NCBI RefSeq assembly: GCF_003112575.1
Contig: NZ_BEWC01000001.1
Span: forward strand, 806,001-870,000
Reading direction: 5' to 3'
From: Streptomyces ardesiacus
GTDB taxonomy: Bacteria; Actinomycetota; Actinomycetes; Streptomycetales; Streptomycetaceae
DNA: 64,000 bases
The notes beneath the pieces were generated by a model that saw only the letters and a list, made by a program, of their open reading frames with translations, was not told the origin of the DNA and did no database searches. Below, piece after piece: positions 44,770 through 53,705 of the stretch (positions within the stretch are counted from its first letter, which is position 1; each line of letters opens with the position of its first letter). A program made the translations under genes and the position numbers.

Positions 44770-44836
44770 AAGATGGGGGGCATAAAAGGTCCCATCTGAG
44801 CGCCCCGATACCTCTGTCTCTGTCGTCACCCTCAGA

Positions 44837-45583
44837 TCAGGCGGCTACATGTTCAACGTAAAGAGGGCTGGCCACCAAAGCCCGCACCATTGCCGAACGC
44901 CCACCTACGGAGAATGGCACTTGCAGCCCAAATGTCACTCTCGCGTAGCCGGCGAAAAGACCAGCAGCATGAGGTGGGAGACGTTCATGATCAAGCTGGT
45001 GCAGCAGGACGCCGAGCGCCCCACCCGGATCTTCACCGTTGCGGGGCCTATTGCCGTACAGCAGATCCACGAAGCCGGGGGGATAGCTGCGGGACACAGA
45101 CAGGTCCGTGGGTTCGGGAGGCGAGGCCGCTAGGCCCAGAAGATGCTCAGGGGAACCATGAAGTACGAGTCGCGGCTTGGCACCGGACCAGGGTTCATAC
45201 CGCGAGTGAGGCTCCCAGAACACCACAGCCGCCGGTCCAGTCGGATGCTCGACGGGTTCGCCGTTGTCGCCCCAATCGTCGGTCGTAGGCCGTACAAGCT
45301 GATAGTTCATGCGCGTCTTGAACTTCACCCACTGGCCGGCATCAGGTGATGCCACGTGATAATCGGCAGGCTTCGGGGACAAGGATTCAAGGTGCCGAAG
45401 CACTCGTTCCAGGTTCGGATGCCCCTGTGGGGCATCGGCCAGCGCGAACTGCAGTTCCCCGAGCCCAAGGGGAGCCGTAGCGCCTAGTCCGCTGATGCGT
45501 CGCCCCCATCGGCGGCGGCGAGGGCTTTCGTCTTCACGGAACTGGGCGAGCTTGCGCTCGGATAAGTAGATCAGCTCACGCAT
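44837..45583 (-). CDS. SAVMC3_10250-type hypothetical protein
   Basis: The 248-residue soluble protein starts MRELIYLSERKLAQF and continues with GLGELQFALADAPQGHPNLE, VASPDAGQWVKFKTRMNYQL and RLVLHGSPEHLLGLA. These resemble a Streptomyces-specific family that I recall under the name SAVMC3_10250; its function is unknown. ATG 45583 is preferred because the family starts MRE; an in-frame TTG at 45634 would add 17 residues. Codon use is less GC-biased than in the core genes, fitting acquired DNA. The fragments around it are broken, but this frame is intact. Confidence 0.65.
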   Translation of the reverse strand: MRELIYLSERKLAQFREDESPRRRRWGRRISGLGATAPLGLGELQFALADAPQGHPNLERVLRHLESLSPKPADYHVASPDAGQWVKFKTRMNYQLVRPTTDDWGDNGEPVEHPTGPAAVVFWEPHSRYEPWSGAKPRLVLHGSPEHLLGLAASPPEPTDLSVSRSYPPGFVDLLYGNRPRNGEDPGGALGVLLHQLDHERLPPHAAGLFAGYARVTFGLQVPFSVGGRSAMVRALVASPLYVEHVAA

Positions 45584-45716
45584 GTGTTGAGACGTTACCA
45601 GCGAGCAGCGGGGATAGGAGACCTCGTTGGTCAAGATCAGGTGGCAGAGAACTACCCGTCGTCAAGATCGCCTGGCAAACGGCCAAGATCCTTTGTCGGG
45701 GGTCAGCGTGCACCTC

Positions 45717-45742
45717 TGACAAACGATTTTGATCGATTGTCA
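45717..45742. repeat. imperfect inverted repeat in AT-richer junction
   Basis: TGACAAACGAT and ATCGATTGTCA are 11-base arms with one mismatch around TTTG. Just left, GTCAAGATC occurs twice (45630 and 45661), each followed after three bases by TGGCA. The set suggests a mobile-element end or an operator, but no transposase lies next to it. Confidence 0.4.
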
Positions 45743-45934
45743 CTGGACTTTGACCGAAGGTGCTTCCGGCGAGTGCTTCGCAAGTGGGGCGGTTGAACTG
45801 TTCGGCGGCGGCCGGCGCGGGAGTGGCCCACCCCTGGAGCGCGGGTGCTCCTCGATGTCCCCGGCGGAGTTGAGGATCATTCTGATGCCTGCTCTGATGA
45901 GCGGCTCGTCGTCGGCGACGAGAACCCGGATCAT
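45740..45934 (-). pseudogene. truncated NarL/LuxR-type response regulator
   Basis: The frame opens MIRVLVADDEPLIRAGIRMI and LNSAGDIE, the first 28 residues of a response regulator receiver domain with the acidic pair at residues 9-10. After about 45851 the frame continues as Arg/Pro/Ser-rich sequence unlike any receiver; the phospho-Asp, the rest of the domain and the DNA-binding HTH are missing. AGGAG precedes the ATG. It sits downstream of a histidine kinase gene, its former partner. Confidence 0.75.
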
Positions 45935-46025
45935 GCGGTCTCCTGCGCGGGATCGGTGTGACAGGCGGACAACAGGCCGGCTCATCATGCCCGATCCGGC
46001 CGGGAGCGCGGTCACAGACCTCGGG

Positions 46026-47744
46026 TCAGGGGCTCCATGCGTAGGACACTTTGGAGGCGAGCTTCCCGTCGCGGAAGCAGAACCGGTAGACGATGTCCTT
46101 CTCGTCGTCCACGAAGTGTTCGCAGGCCGCGTCATCGGGCAGCGCAGGCCCCTGCTTCTCCACGCCGTCGGTGAGCAACGAGCCGCCTTCCGGCAACTTC
46201 CCGCGCAGGTCCGCCTCGGCCTCGCCGACTCGTGCCGACTCGTACACGCTCGCCGGTATGGCCCCCTTCTCCAACTCGTCGATCCCTTTCGACACCCCCC
46301 ACACCAGAAGGGCGCCGACGCCCACGACGAGGACCACGGCGGTGGCAGCGCATCCCAGGGCGGCGTTCTTCTTGCTGCTCATGATGGTGGCGAACTCCTT
46401 TTGCTGTACGGAGCGTTCGAGGACGCCACCACCATGTCCCGCCGAGGCCCCGCCGATCTGCCCTCGGAAGTCGTCGTCCGCAGCCACCGAAGTCGCGTCG
46501 CCCGGAGGGGACTGCCGCTCGCCACCGGCGTACGGCAGCACACCGGCGAGGCGGAAGCCCCCGTCGGGGGTGGGGCCGGTGTGCACCATGCCGCCGACCA
46601 GCCGGGCCCGCTCCCGCAGGCCCGTCAGCCCCTGTTGACCGCTGATCGCGGGGAGTGCGGCCGGAACCCCGGCCGGTACTGGGCCGTTCGCCACCTCGAC
46701 TACGAGGCTGTCCGGTTCGTAACGCAGCGCGACCGTGATCGGGGCGCCTGGCGCGTGCTTGTGTGCATTGGTCAGTCCCTCCTGAGCGATGCGGTACGCC
46801 GCCCGGTCGACAGCGGGGGTGAGAGGTCGCTCGGTGCCGGAGCGGTGCAGTTCCACTGTCGCGCCCGCCGCCCGCGACGACGCGACCAGCCCTTCGACGG
46901 AAACCGCGGCACGGTCCGAGGAGGGCCCGGCTCCCTGCGGACCGGGCCCGGACATCTCCGCGTCATTGCGCAGGATGCCCACGGCTTCGCGCAGCTCCCG
47001 CATCGCCGATCTGGAGGCCTCCCGGAGGACGCCCACACCTTCCCGCTGGCGGCCGTTGAGCTCCGGGTCCACCTCCAGTGCCCCGGTGTGCACGGCTATC
47101 AGGGCAAGTTGGTGGCCAAGGCTGTCGTGCATGTCCTGGGCGATGTGCTGCCGCTCCAGCAGCCGGGCCTGGCGCGCCACCATCGCCCGTTCGCGCACCA
47201 GTTGGGCGTTGTGCCGCCGCAGGGCGTCCAGCAGGGCGTGCCGCTGGGCACGGTACCGGGCGGCGAACCCGGGCACCACCGCCAGCACCAGGAACGGACC
47301 CCCGGTAAGTGCGACGGTCACCAGCACCGACAGTCCGAGGTCTTCATCCGGTGCGGTGGCCACGCCGGCGACAAGGTGGAGCACGAAACCGGCCGTGAAC
47401 GCGGCCAGTGCCCGCGCCGGGCGCTCGATGCGGCTGCCGGCGGACCAGCCGGCGCAGACCAGCAGGACGAACGCACCGGGAAAGGTGCCGGCCAGGGCTG
47501 ACGCGGCCAGCAGTACCGACGCGGGCAGGGCACGACGCGCCAGGGACAGTACGGCGACGACCAGGGCCAGTGCCCCGCCCTGTACCAGGGAGCCGGTCTC
47601 CGCCGTGCGAAGGATGCCTGCGATCCCGGAGAGCACTGGCGTGAGCGCGGCCTCGCCGACGATCCGCCGCCGGGGCCAGGGGGAGGCGGCGGCGAGACGG
47701 AAGCGGAACGACGGTCCGGTACGGGGAGTTTCTGCAGCATCCAC
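46026..47744 (-). CDS. sensor histidine kinase (HisKA_3) fused in frame to a small membrane protein
   Basis: The 572-residue frame has four or five membrane helices (about 30-165), a HisKA_3 helix with the phosphorylated His (RQHIAQDMHDSLGHQLALIA near 200) and a HATPase domain (YRIAQEGLTNAHKHAPGAPI near 313; QQGLTGLRERARLVGGMVHT near 370). The kinase part ends around residue 400. Without a stop it runs through a 50-residue linker into a second protein: MSSKKNAALGCAATAVVLVV, one membrane helix and a soluble part ending KLASKVSYAWSP. ATG 46382 has AAAAGGAG 12 bases upstream, so the second part may also be made alone. The partner response regulator downstream is truncated. Confidence 0.75.
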   Translation of the reverse strand: MDAAETPRTGPSFRFRLAAASPWPRRRIVGEAALTPVLSGIAGILRTAETGSLVQGGALALVVAVLSLARRALPASVLLAASALAGTFPGAFVLLVCAGWSAGSRIERPARALAAFTAGFVLHLVAGVATAPDEDLGLSVLVTVALTGGPFLVLAVVPGFAARYRAQRHALLDALRRHNAQLVRERAMVARQARLLERQHIAQDMHDSLGHQLALIAVHTGALEVDPELNGRQREGVGVLREASRSAMRELREAVGILRNDAEMSGPGPQGAGPSSDRAAVSVEGLVASSRAAGATVELHRSGTERPLTPAVDRAAYRIAQEGLTNAHKHAPGAPITVALRYEPDSLVVEVANGPVPAGVPAALPAISGQQGLTGLRERARLVGGMVHTGPTPDGGFRLAGVLPYAGGERQSPPGDATSVAADDDFRGQIGGASAGHGGGVLERSVQQKEFATIMSSKKNAALGCAATAVVLVVGVGALLVWGVSKGIDELEKGAIPASVYESARVGEAEADLRGKLPEGGSLLTDGVEKQGPALPDDAACEHFVDDEKDIVYRFCFRDGKLASKVSYAWSP

Positions 47745-47910
47745 GTGCAGACGATAGACGGCTGCCCTCTGACGCCCGCATCCTTCCTTCGGTGCGGTCG
47801 CGCGCGACGAAGGGGGGTCGGGGGGCCTCGGTTCCTGGGATTCCTGCCCTCTTTGGTCGTTACGGGTGACGACTTATGGAGACTGCCGCAGGACGGGCGG
47901 TCCGGTGACG

Positions 47911-48567
47911 ATGGCTCCGCCGGACGCACTCAGCGGCGGCACAGGGAACGACGGCTTCGGGAGCGGAACAGTGGACAGTGCGGGACAGTGGACCGGCAGA
48001 CGTTTCACCGTCCGGCAGGAGAACCGTCTCAAGGCCGGCCGTTACACCGTGAGCGAGCTGATGCCGGACGGCTCGGAGGGCGAGGTCCTGGCCTGCGCCG
48101 AGGTGAAGCGATTCTCGCTCAAGGAGAAGATCACCTTCCACGCCGGCCCGTCCGGGACCCGCGTGCTGTTCACCATCGAGGAGCGCGCCCTTCGCGGCGC
48201 CGGTGATGGCTACGACGTGTGGGACGCGGAGGGCGGCCTTGTCGGCGGTTTCGAGGAGAAGGACGTCGCCTCTCTGGTGCGTTCGACCTGGGTGCTGGAC
48301 CAGCCCGGATTCCCGGCCGCCGTCGGCCGGGAGCGTAACCGGTTCGTGGCTGTGCTCCGCCGCGTCTGGGACTTCCTGCCGCTGGACCTGGTGCCGTTCC
48401 TGTGGCCGTACCACTTCGACTTCGAGACGGGGGGCAAGCAGGTGCTGAAGGTGGACAGGAAGTGGGGGCTGCGGGACCGTTACGTGGTCGACATCCTCAT
48501 CCCCGGGCCGGACCCCCGCCTGGCCGTCGCCCAGGCCGTGGCCCTGGACACGTTCCAGGACCGGTGA
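47911..48567 (+). CDS. LURP-one-related (tubby-like/scramblase-fold) protein
   Basis: The 218-residue protein matches the LOR/tubby C2 fold: RRFTVRQENRLKAGRYTVSE near residue 30, VLACAEVKRFSLKEKITFHA near 58, a GYDVWDAEGGLVGGFEEKDV strand pair near 110 and KWGLRDRYVVDILIPGPDPR near the end. This fold binds membranes or lipids in plants and animals; its bacterial role is unknown. The start is uncertain: ATG 47911 is taken as a middle choice, GTG 47866 would be longer and GTG 47971 has the best ribosome site (GGGAG). It diverges from the histidine kinase. Confidence 0.7.
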   Translation: MAPPDALSGGTGNDGFGSGTVDSAGQWTGRRFTVRQENRLKAGRYTVSELMPDGSEGEVLACAEVKRFSLKEKITFHAGPSGTRVLFTIEERALRGAGDGYDVWDAEGGLVGGFEEKDVASLVRSTWVLDQPGFPAAVGRERNRFVAVLRRVWDFLPLDLVPFLWPYHFDFETGGKQVLKVDRKWGLRDRYVVDILIPGPDPRLAVAQAVALDTFQDR

Positions 48568-48811
48568 CCCGAAGAGACTGGCGCCGGCGCGGGGCGGGTG
48601 GGCCATGTCGCCGGTGGGAAGGCTCCAGGCCCATGGCCGGATACCTCCGGACCGGCCTCGAACAGCCACGGGCGTCGGTGTCCAGCCAGGAAGCGAATGT
48701 TCTCCAGTTCTGCGGGCGGCGGCGCATCCCACACTTTGCAGGACGACCAGTACGCGCCGGAGTAACGCCACTGCCCCTTGCGCCGGTGAGAGGTTCGCCA
48801 CGGAGCAACGA
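48568..48811. other. no gene recognised
   Basis: Only antisense-type open frames are present. It holds the 3' flank of the LOR gene and, to the right, the decayed end of an IS630 transposase. Nothing further could be supported. Confidence 0.35.
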
Positions 48812-49103
48812 ATTGGGTCGGGTGCGTAGGGCGGCAGGTAGTAGATGGTCAGCCAGTCCCGGGTCGCGGCGAACTCCCGCAGTCCTGCTGCCTTGTGGAC
48901 GTTGAGGTTGTCCCGGACGAGGACGGCCGGTCCGCCGAGCTGGGTGTGGGCGGCGATAAGCAGGTCGCGGTAGTCGCGCCAGGAGAAGCTCTTGCGTCCG
49001 TGGCGGTTGCCGTCGTCGCGGCGGGGCCGGTAGATCAGTCGCGATCTCTGGCCGGGCTTGTAGCAGGTCAGCGCGGCGATGGAGATGCGTCTGCGGGAGC
49101 GGC
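48812..49103 (-). mobile_element. IS630-family transposase C-terminal remnant
   Basis: The minus-strand frame reads RRRISIAALTCYKPGQRSRL, then RRDDGNRHGRKSFSWRDYRD, LLIAAHTQLGGPAVLVRDNL and FAATRDWLTIYYLPPYAPD. These are the DDE-domain blocks of IS630 transposases around the second catalytic Asp (VLVRDN, where the family usually has VLVWDN). The N-terminal half is absent and the sequence after YAPD diverges, so the last catalytic Glu block is lost. No terminal inverted repeats were found. It overlaps the 3' end of the MFS exporter gene. Confidence 0.8.
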
Positions 49104-50657
49104 CGCGGATGCGCACATGCCGAAGGCGGTGAGTGCCGCGGCGACGGCGGCTGCCGCGGCGCACACCAGGAACGCGGTGCTGAAGCCGCTGCCCAGGGCG
49201 TCCAAGGCCAGGCTGTGGGCCGCGGATCCCGGAGCGCCCGGGGGCAGGCCGTTCACGGCGATGGGGCCGCCTGCCGCGGCGATCTCCCGTGCTGCCGCGG
49301 TCTCGGCGGCCGGCAGGACGGTGCCGGAGAGATTCGTCGCGAACGCCGAGCCCGCCCCGCTGAGGGCGACCGCGCCGACGACGACCGGACCGAGGGCGAA
49401 CCCCAGGTCGCGCAGCATGTTGGTGGTGGCGCTGGCCATGCCTGCCAGGTGCGGGGGCACGCTGCCCAGTGCCACGGCCGTGACGGAGCTGACGGTCAGG
49501 GCGAATCCGACGCCGATCAGCAGGGCGGGCGCCACGAACGCGCCGAGCCGCGGGTCGGTGACGTCCAGCCGGGCGCACAGCAGGCAGCCGACCGCCATCA
49601 GGACGAACCCCGAGGTCAGTAGCCGGGACGGGGAGACTCGGTGCAGCAGCCATGAGACGACGGGGATGAGCAGGAAGGCCGGCCCCTGCAGGAGCAGGAA
49701 GGGAAGCGCCACCCGGATCGGGTCCTGGTGCTGCACCGGACCCAACCACATGCTCGTCGCGAAGCAGGCGCCGAGGAAGGCGAGCATGCCGATGACGGCG
49801 GCGGCGGACGACACGGTGAAGGCTCGATTGCGGAACAGTCGCAGGTCGAAGATGGGGGATTCCGCCCCCAGCTCCACGACGACGAATGCCGCGAGGAACA
49901 TCGCGCCAAGGGCGAGCGAGAGAATGACGGGCAGGGTCGTCCAGCCTGACTCGGGGCCCTCGACGGCGCCGTACAACACCAGGATGAGACCGGGCGCGAA
50001 GGTGACCTGACCGGCTACGTCGAACTTGCGACCCTCGGGTGCTTTCGACTCCGTCGCCAGCGCCATGGTGAGCACCATGCTGATCAAGGCGAGTCCGACG
50101 AGCACCCAGAAGGAGCCACGCCACGTCCCGATTCTGGCGAACATGCCCCCGAGCAGGGGGGACACGGCGGCGCCGGCGGACAGGAAGCCGCTCCAGACGG
50201 CTACGGCGTGCGCCCGCTGCCGTACGTCGCGGGTGACCGCGGTGAGTGCGGTGAGCGAACCGGGGAACATGGCCCCGGCGCCCAGTCCATTCAGGGCGGC
50301 GCCGAGCCAGAGCACCTGGACGGTCGGGGCGAGCGCGGCGACGGTACTGCCGGCGGCCACCAGAGCGGTGCCCGCGACGACGAGCCTGCGGCGTCCGAAC
50401 AGGTCGCCGAGGACACCGAAGGTGAACTCGAAACACACCACCGCGATCATGAACGCGGCGGTGATCCAGGTGAGTTGCGAGCCGTGGGTGTTCAGGTCCT
50501 GCTGGAACAGTCCGTTCAGCGAGGCCGGCAGCGCATTTGCGACCTGGGCCACGAAGACCGCGCCGCAGGCGGCAGCCAGTGTTCCCGCGTAGCCCGGTGT
50601 CCGGGCGGCCCCCGCGGTTGGGCCCGGGGACGTCGTCGTCCCGTTGTTGAGTGTCAT
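49068..50657 (-). CDS. MFS drug exporter, DHA2 (14-helix) type, 3' end altered by an IS remnant
   Basis: The 529-residue MFS protein has about 14 hydrophobic helices and the DHA2 pattern: FGVLGDLFGRRRLVVAGTAL (motif A, near residue 80), GLGAGAMFPGSLTALTAVTR near 124 and SGFLSAGAAVSPLLGGMFAR (motif C region, near 155). The last helix ends FLVCAAAAAVAAALTAFGMC, and the final 15 or so residues (ASAAAPADASPSPR) run into IS630 DNA, so the natural C-terminus was probably replaced. The transport core looks complete. The substrate is unknown. It lies next to the IclR gene on the same strand, with a 213-base gap. Confidence 0.85.
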   Translation of the reverse strand: MTLNNGTTTSPGPTAGAARTPGYAGTLAAACGAVFVAQVANALPASLNGLFQQDLNTHGSQLTWITAAFMIAVVCFEFTFGVLGDLFGRRRLVVAGTALVAAGSTVAALAPTVQVLWLGAALNGLGAGAMFPGSLTALTAVTRDVRQRAHAVAVWSGFLSAGAAVSPLLGGMFARIGTWRGSFWVLVGLALISMVLTMALATESKAPEGRKFDVAGQVTFAPGLILVLYGAVEGPESGWTTLPVILSLALGAMFLAAFVVVELGAESPIFDLRLFRNRAFTVSSAAAVIGMLAFLGACFATSMWLGPVQHQDPIRVALPFLLLQGPAFLLIPVVSWLLHRVSPSRLLTSGFVLMAVGCLLCARLDVTDPRLGAFVAPALLIGVGFALTVSSVTAVALGSVPPHLAGMASATTNMLRDLGFALGPVVVGAVALSGAGSAFATNLSGTVLPAAETAAAREIAAAGGPIAVNGLPPGAPGSAAHSLALDALGSGFSTAFLVCAAAAAVAAALTAFGMCASAAAPADASPSPR

Positions 50658-50870
50658 CGCTTGTTCTCCCTGGATGGGGACCTCGGGTCACCCGGAAGCG
50701 GGAACCCCGAAGTGTGGAAGCGCTCGGCTCCGCGCACGCGGTGGGGGAGAGAAGGCACGGCGCGCGTCCGGCGTGGTGCCGTGGAGAATGACACTTGGCT
50801 TTACTTCGCGTCAATGAAATGTGCGGGAAATAAAGGTTCTTTTCTTCAAGCAAGGCTGGCGAGTCGGGGG

Positions 50871-51647
50871 TTACGGCTGGTCGGCCAAGTCCTCTTCAAG
50901 GGAGTGCGCCGCCGCCTCCAGCGTGGCGACCAGCGACTGCAGACGCTTCGGGTCGTAGCGCACGCTGGGCATCGACACCGACAGCCCGGCCAGCGCGGTG
51001 CCGTCTCGACCGCGCACCGGGACGCCCACGGCGATCAGACCCCGCTCGGAGCGCTCCTTGTTGACGGCGAACCCGTTGCGGCGCAGCCGCCGCAGCTCGG
51101 TCCGCAGCCGGGCGAGATCCGGCCGCTCGGCCGGACGGTCGCCGTAGCGCTCCGGTGCGTACACCTCGTCCAGCTCCTCGGCGGTGAGGTCCGCGAGCAG
51201 CAGCAGTCCCGCCGTCGTGCGGTGGGCCGGGAACACCATGCCTTCACGGGAGCCGACCCTGAGCGCCTGCCGGCACTCGACGCCGGCGATGAACCGGGCG
51301 GTGTCCCCGGTGCGCACGATCAGGTTCGTCGTCTCGTCCAGGAGGTCCACGACCCGGCGCAGGTGAGGCAGGGCCGCCACACGCAGCCGCGACACCAGGG
51401 ACTGGGAGTGCGCGGCCAGCTCCAGCACCGGCCCGGCGCGGTAGACGCGGTCCTCGCCCTGCACGGCGAAGTCCCGGTAGACGAGCATCGCCAGGATGCG
51501 GTGGGCCGTCGACCGGGCGACGCCCAGGCGCTCCGCGAGCTGTGCCACGGTCGCGCCGCCCTCCATCTGCAGCATGGTCGCCGCCCGCAGCGCGTGGTCC
51601 ACGCTGGCGATGGGGTAGGGCGGCGGCGTCTTGAGCGGTTTGTTCAT
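50871..51647 (-). CDS. IclR-family regulator of the gentisate cluster
   Basis: The 258-residue regulator has an IclR winged helix (ASVDHALRAATMLQMEGGAT, VAQLAERLGVARSTAHRILA, residues 14-58) and an IclR effector domain from about 75 (HLRRVVDLLDETTNLIVRTG; REGMVFPAHRTTAGLLLLAD; RSERGLIAVGVPVRGRDGTA). GGAGG precedes the ATG by five bases. It diverges from gentisate dioxygenase with a 19-bp palindrome between them. Local control of the gentisate genes is likely, with an aromatic acid as effector; whether it activates or represses cannot be read from sequence. Confidence 0.9.
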   Translation of the reverse strand: MNKPLKTPPPYPIASVDHALRAATMLQMEGGATVAQLAERLGVARSTAHRILAMLVYRDFAVQGEDRVYRAGPVLELAAHSQSLVSRLRVAALPHLRRVVDLLDETTNLIVRTGDTARFIAGVECRQALRVGSREGMVFPAHRTTAGLLLLADLTAEELDEVYAPERYGDRPAERPDLARLRTELRRLRRNGFAVNKERSERGLIAVGVPVRGRDGTALAGLSVSMPSVRYDPKRLQSLVATLEAAAHSLEEDLADQP

Positions 51648-51658
51648 GGCGGCCTCCG

Positions 51659-51677
51659 GATTCTGCTGTGCAGAATC
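51659..51677. promoter_or_regulatory. IclR operator palindrome
   Basis: GATTCTGC-TGT-GCAGAATC is a perfect 8-3-8 inverted repeat in the 68-base gap between the IclR and gentisate dioxygenase genes. It is the only strong palindrome there. Confidence 0.65.
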
Positions 51678-51715
51678 TACATGTTCCAACAGCAGACGCC
51701 CTGCACGCTGGCTCC

Positions 51716-52876
51716 GTGACTGAGTCCTCCCTTACCCAAGACATCGCCGCGGGCTCCCCGGTGCGGCTGCAGGCCGTCAGCGCGGAGGGACAGCCCGAGG
51801 TCACCCCGGCGCTCGAGGAGCTGTACCGGGGCTTCGAGCAGGAACTGCTCGTCCCGCTGTGGACCGAGATCGGCGACCTGATGCCTGCCCACCCGCGCTC
51901 GCGCGCCGTGCCGCACCTGTGGCGCTGGGAGCGGCTGCGCGCGCTGGCGGCCGAGGCGGGCGACCTGGTCCCCGTCGGCCGTGGCGGCGAACGCCGGGCC
52001 ATCGCCCTGGCCAACCCCTCCCTCGGCGGTCGGCCCTTCGCCACCCCGACCCTGTGGGCGGCCATCCAGTACCTGATGCCCGGTGAGGACGCACCCGAGC
52101 ACCGGCACACCCAGCACGCCTTCCGCTTCGTCGTCGAGGGCTCGGGCGTGTGGACGGTCGTCGGCGGCGACCCCGTGCCGATGAACCGCGGCGACTTCCT
52201 CCCGCAGGCCGGCTGGAACTGGCACGCCCACCACAACGCCACCTCCGAGCCGATGGCCTGGATCGACGGCCTGGACATCCCGTTCCAGTACGTCACCGAG
52301 GCGCAGTTCTTCGAGTTCGGCCGCGACGAGATCAGCGACGCCGAGCGGGTCACCCCCGAACGCTCGCGCTCCGAGCGCCTGTGGGCCCACCCCGGCCTGC
52401 GCCCGCTGTCAGCCACCCCGGCCACGCCCGGCAGTCCGCTGCTGTCGTACAAGTGGGAGTACACGGACGCGGCCCTGCGCGACCAGCTGCTGCTGGAGAA
52501 GGAGGGCTTCGGCGGTACCGTCGAGCCCGGTCACGCGGCGGTGCGCTACAGCAACCCGCACGACGGCTCCGACGTCCTGCCGACGATCCGCGCCGAGTTC
52601 CACCGTGTCGCCCGGGACGCCGAGACCGCGCCGGTGCGCGAGACCGGCTCGTCCGTCTACCAGGTCTTCGACGGCTCCGGCGTGGTGACCGTCGGCGACA
52701 GGTCCTGGACGGTCAGCCGCGGCGACCTGTTCGTCGTCCCGTCCTGGGAGCCGTTCTCCGCGAAGTCCGAGGCCGGCTCGTCCGACTCCGACTCCGGCGC
52801 CCTTGACCTTTTCCGTTTCTCGGACGCGCCCGTCTTCGAGGCGCTCAAGCTCGACCGCACCCAGAAGGACGCCTGA
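51716..52876 (+). CDS. gentisate 1,2-dioxygenase
   Basis: The bicupin iron dioxygenase opens the gentisate ring to maleylpyruvate. The 386-residue protein has the iron site in its first cupin: PEHRHTQHAFRFVVEG (His129, His131) and GWNWHAHHN (His170), counted from GTG 51716. The second cupin (SSVYQVFDGSGVVTVGDRSW near 317) is without metal ligands. GTG 51716 is preferred; the frame is open back to 51668, but those residues would cover the operator. It is the first gene of a four-gene operon with the fumarylpyruvate hydrolase starting two bases after its stop. Confidence 0.92.
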   Translation: MTESSLTQDIAAGSPVRLQAVSAEGQPEVTPALEELYRGFEQELLVPLWTEIGDLMPAHPRSRAVPHLWRWERLRALAAEAGDLVPVGRGGERRAIALANPSLGGRPFATPTLWAAIQYLMPGEDAPEHRHTQHAFRFVVEGSGVWTVVGGDPVPMNRGDFLPQAGWNWHAHHNATSEPMAWIDGLDIPFQYVTEAQFFEFGRDEISDAERVTPERSRSERLWAHPGLRPLSATPATPGSPLLSYKWEYTDAALRDQLLLEKEGFGGTVEPGHAAVRYSNPHDGSDVLPTIRAEFHRVARDAETAPVRETGSSVYQVFDGSGVVTVGDRSWTVSRGDLFVVPSWEPFSAKSEAGSSDSDSGALDLFRFSDAPVFEALKLDRTQKDA

Positions 52877-52877
52877 C

Positions 52878-53705
52878 ATGAAGCTCGCCACCCTCCGCAC
52901 CGCCGACGGCACTCGCGCGGTCCGCCTCGACGGCGACGTCCTCGTCGACCTCGGCCACGTCGACCTGGGCGAGCTGTTCGCCGAGGACGGCTGGCAGGAC
53001 CGGGCCGCCGCGGCGACCGGCACCACCTACCCCGTCGACGGTGCCGACTTCGCGCCGGTCGTCCCGAACCCCTCCAAGGTCATCTGCGTCGGCCACAACT
53101 ACACCAACCACATCAAGGAGATGGGCCGGGACCTGCCCAGCTACCCGACCCTGTTCCCCAAGTTCGCCGAGACCCTGCTCGGCGCGAACGACGACATCGC
53201 CAAGCCGGCCGAGACCGACACCCTCGACTGGGAGGTCGAACTGGCCGTCGTGATCGGCAAGCGGGTGCGCCGCGCCGACGAACGGCAGGCCGCCGAGGCC
53301 ATCGCCGGGTTCACCGTCATGAACGACATCTCTGCGCGCGACTGGCAGTTCCGTACCATCGAGTGGACCCAGGGCAAGATCTGGGAGGCCACCACCCCCG
53401 TCGGCCCCTACGTCGTCACCCCCGACGAGGTCGGCGGCGTCCGCCCTGCACTCGAAGTGAAGACGGTCGTCGACGGCGAGGTCATGCAGCGCGACGACAC
53501 CGGCACGCTGCTGTTCGACCCGGTCTTCCTCGTCCAGTACATCTCCACCGTCATCACCCTCCGCCCCGGTGACGTCATCGCCACCGGCACCCCGGCGGGC
53601 GTCGGCAACGCCCGCGACCCGAAGGTCTTCCTGTTGCCCGGTCAGACCGTCGTCACGGAGATCTCCGGTCTTGGCGCCTGCTCCAACAAGGTGGTCGAGG
53701 GATGA
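52878..53705 (+). CDS. fumarylacetoacetate hydrolase family protein, probable fumarylpyruvate hydrolase
   Basis: The 275-residue protein has the FAH fold metal site: VICVGHNYTNHIKEMG near residue 68, DWEVELAVVIGKRVRR near 117 (metal Glu residues) and MNDISARDWQF near 149. The C-terminal block DVIATGTPAGVGNARDPKVF is typical for the family. In this operon it should split fumarylpyruvate into fumarate and pyruvate, the last step of the gentisate route. The ATG lies two bases after the dioxygenase stop; its last four bases overlap the next start. Confidence 0.9.
   Translation: MKLATLRTADGTRAVRLDGDVLVDLGHVDLGELFAEDGWQDRAAAATGTTYPVDGADFAPVVPNPSKVICVGHNYTNHIKEMGRDLPSYPTLFPKFAETLLGANDDIAKPAETDTLDWEVELAVVIGKRVRRADERQAAEAIAGFTVMNDISARDWQFRTIEWTQGKIWEATTPVGPYVVTPDEVGGVRPALEVKTVVDGEVMQRDDTGTLLFDPVFLVQYISTVITLRPGDVIATGTPAGVGNARDPKVFLLPGQTVVTEISGLGACSNKVVEG

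Noticed and set aside
47860..50853. 997-residue minus-strand open frame
   Set aside because: It crosses the certain MFS and LOR genes in another frame. Only its part at 48812-49103 has real similarity (IS630), which is reported alone.
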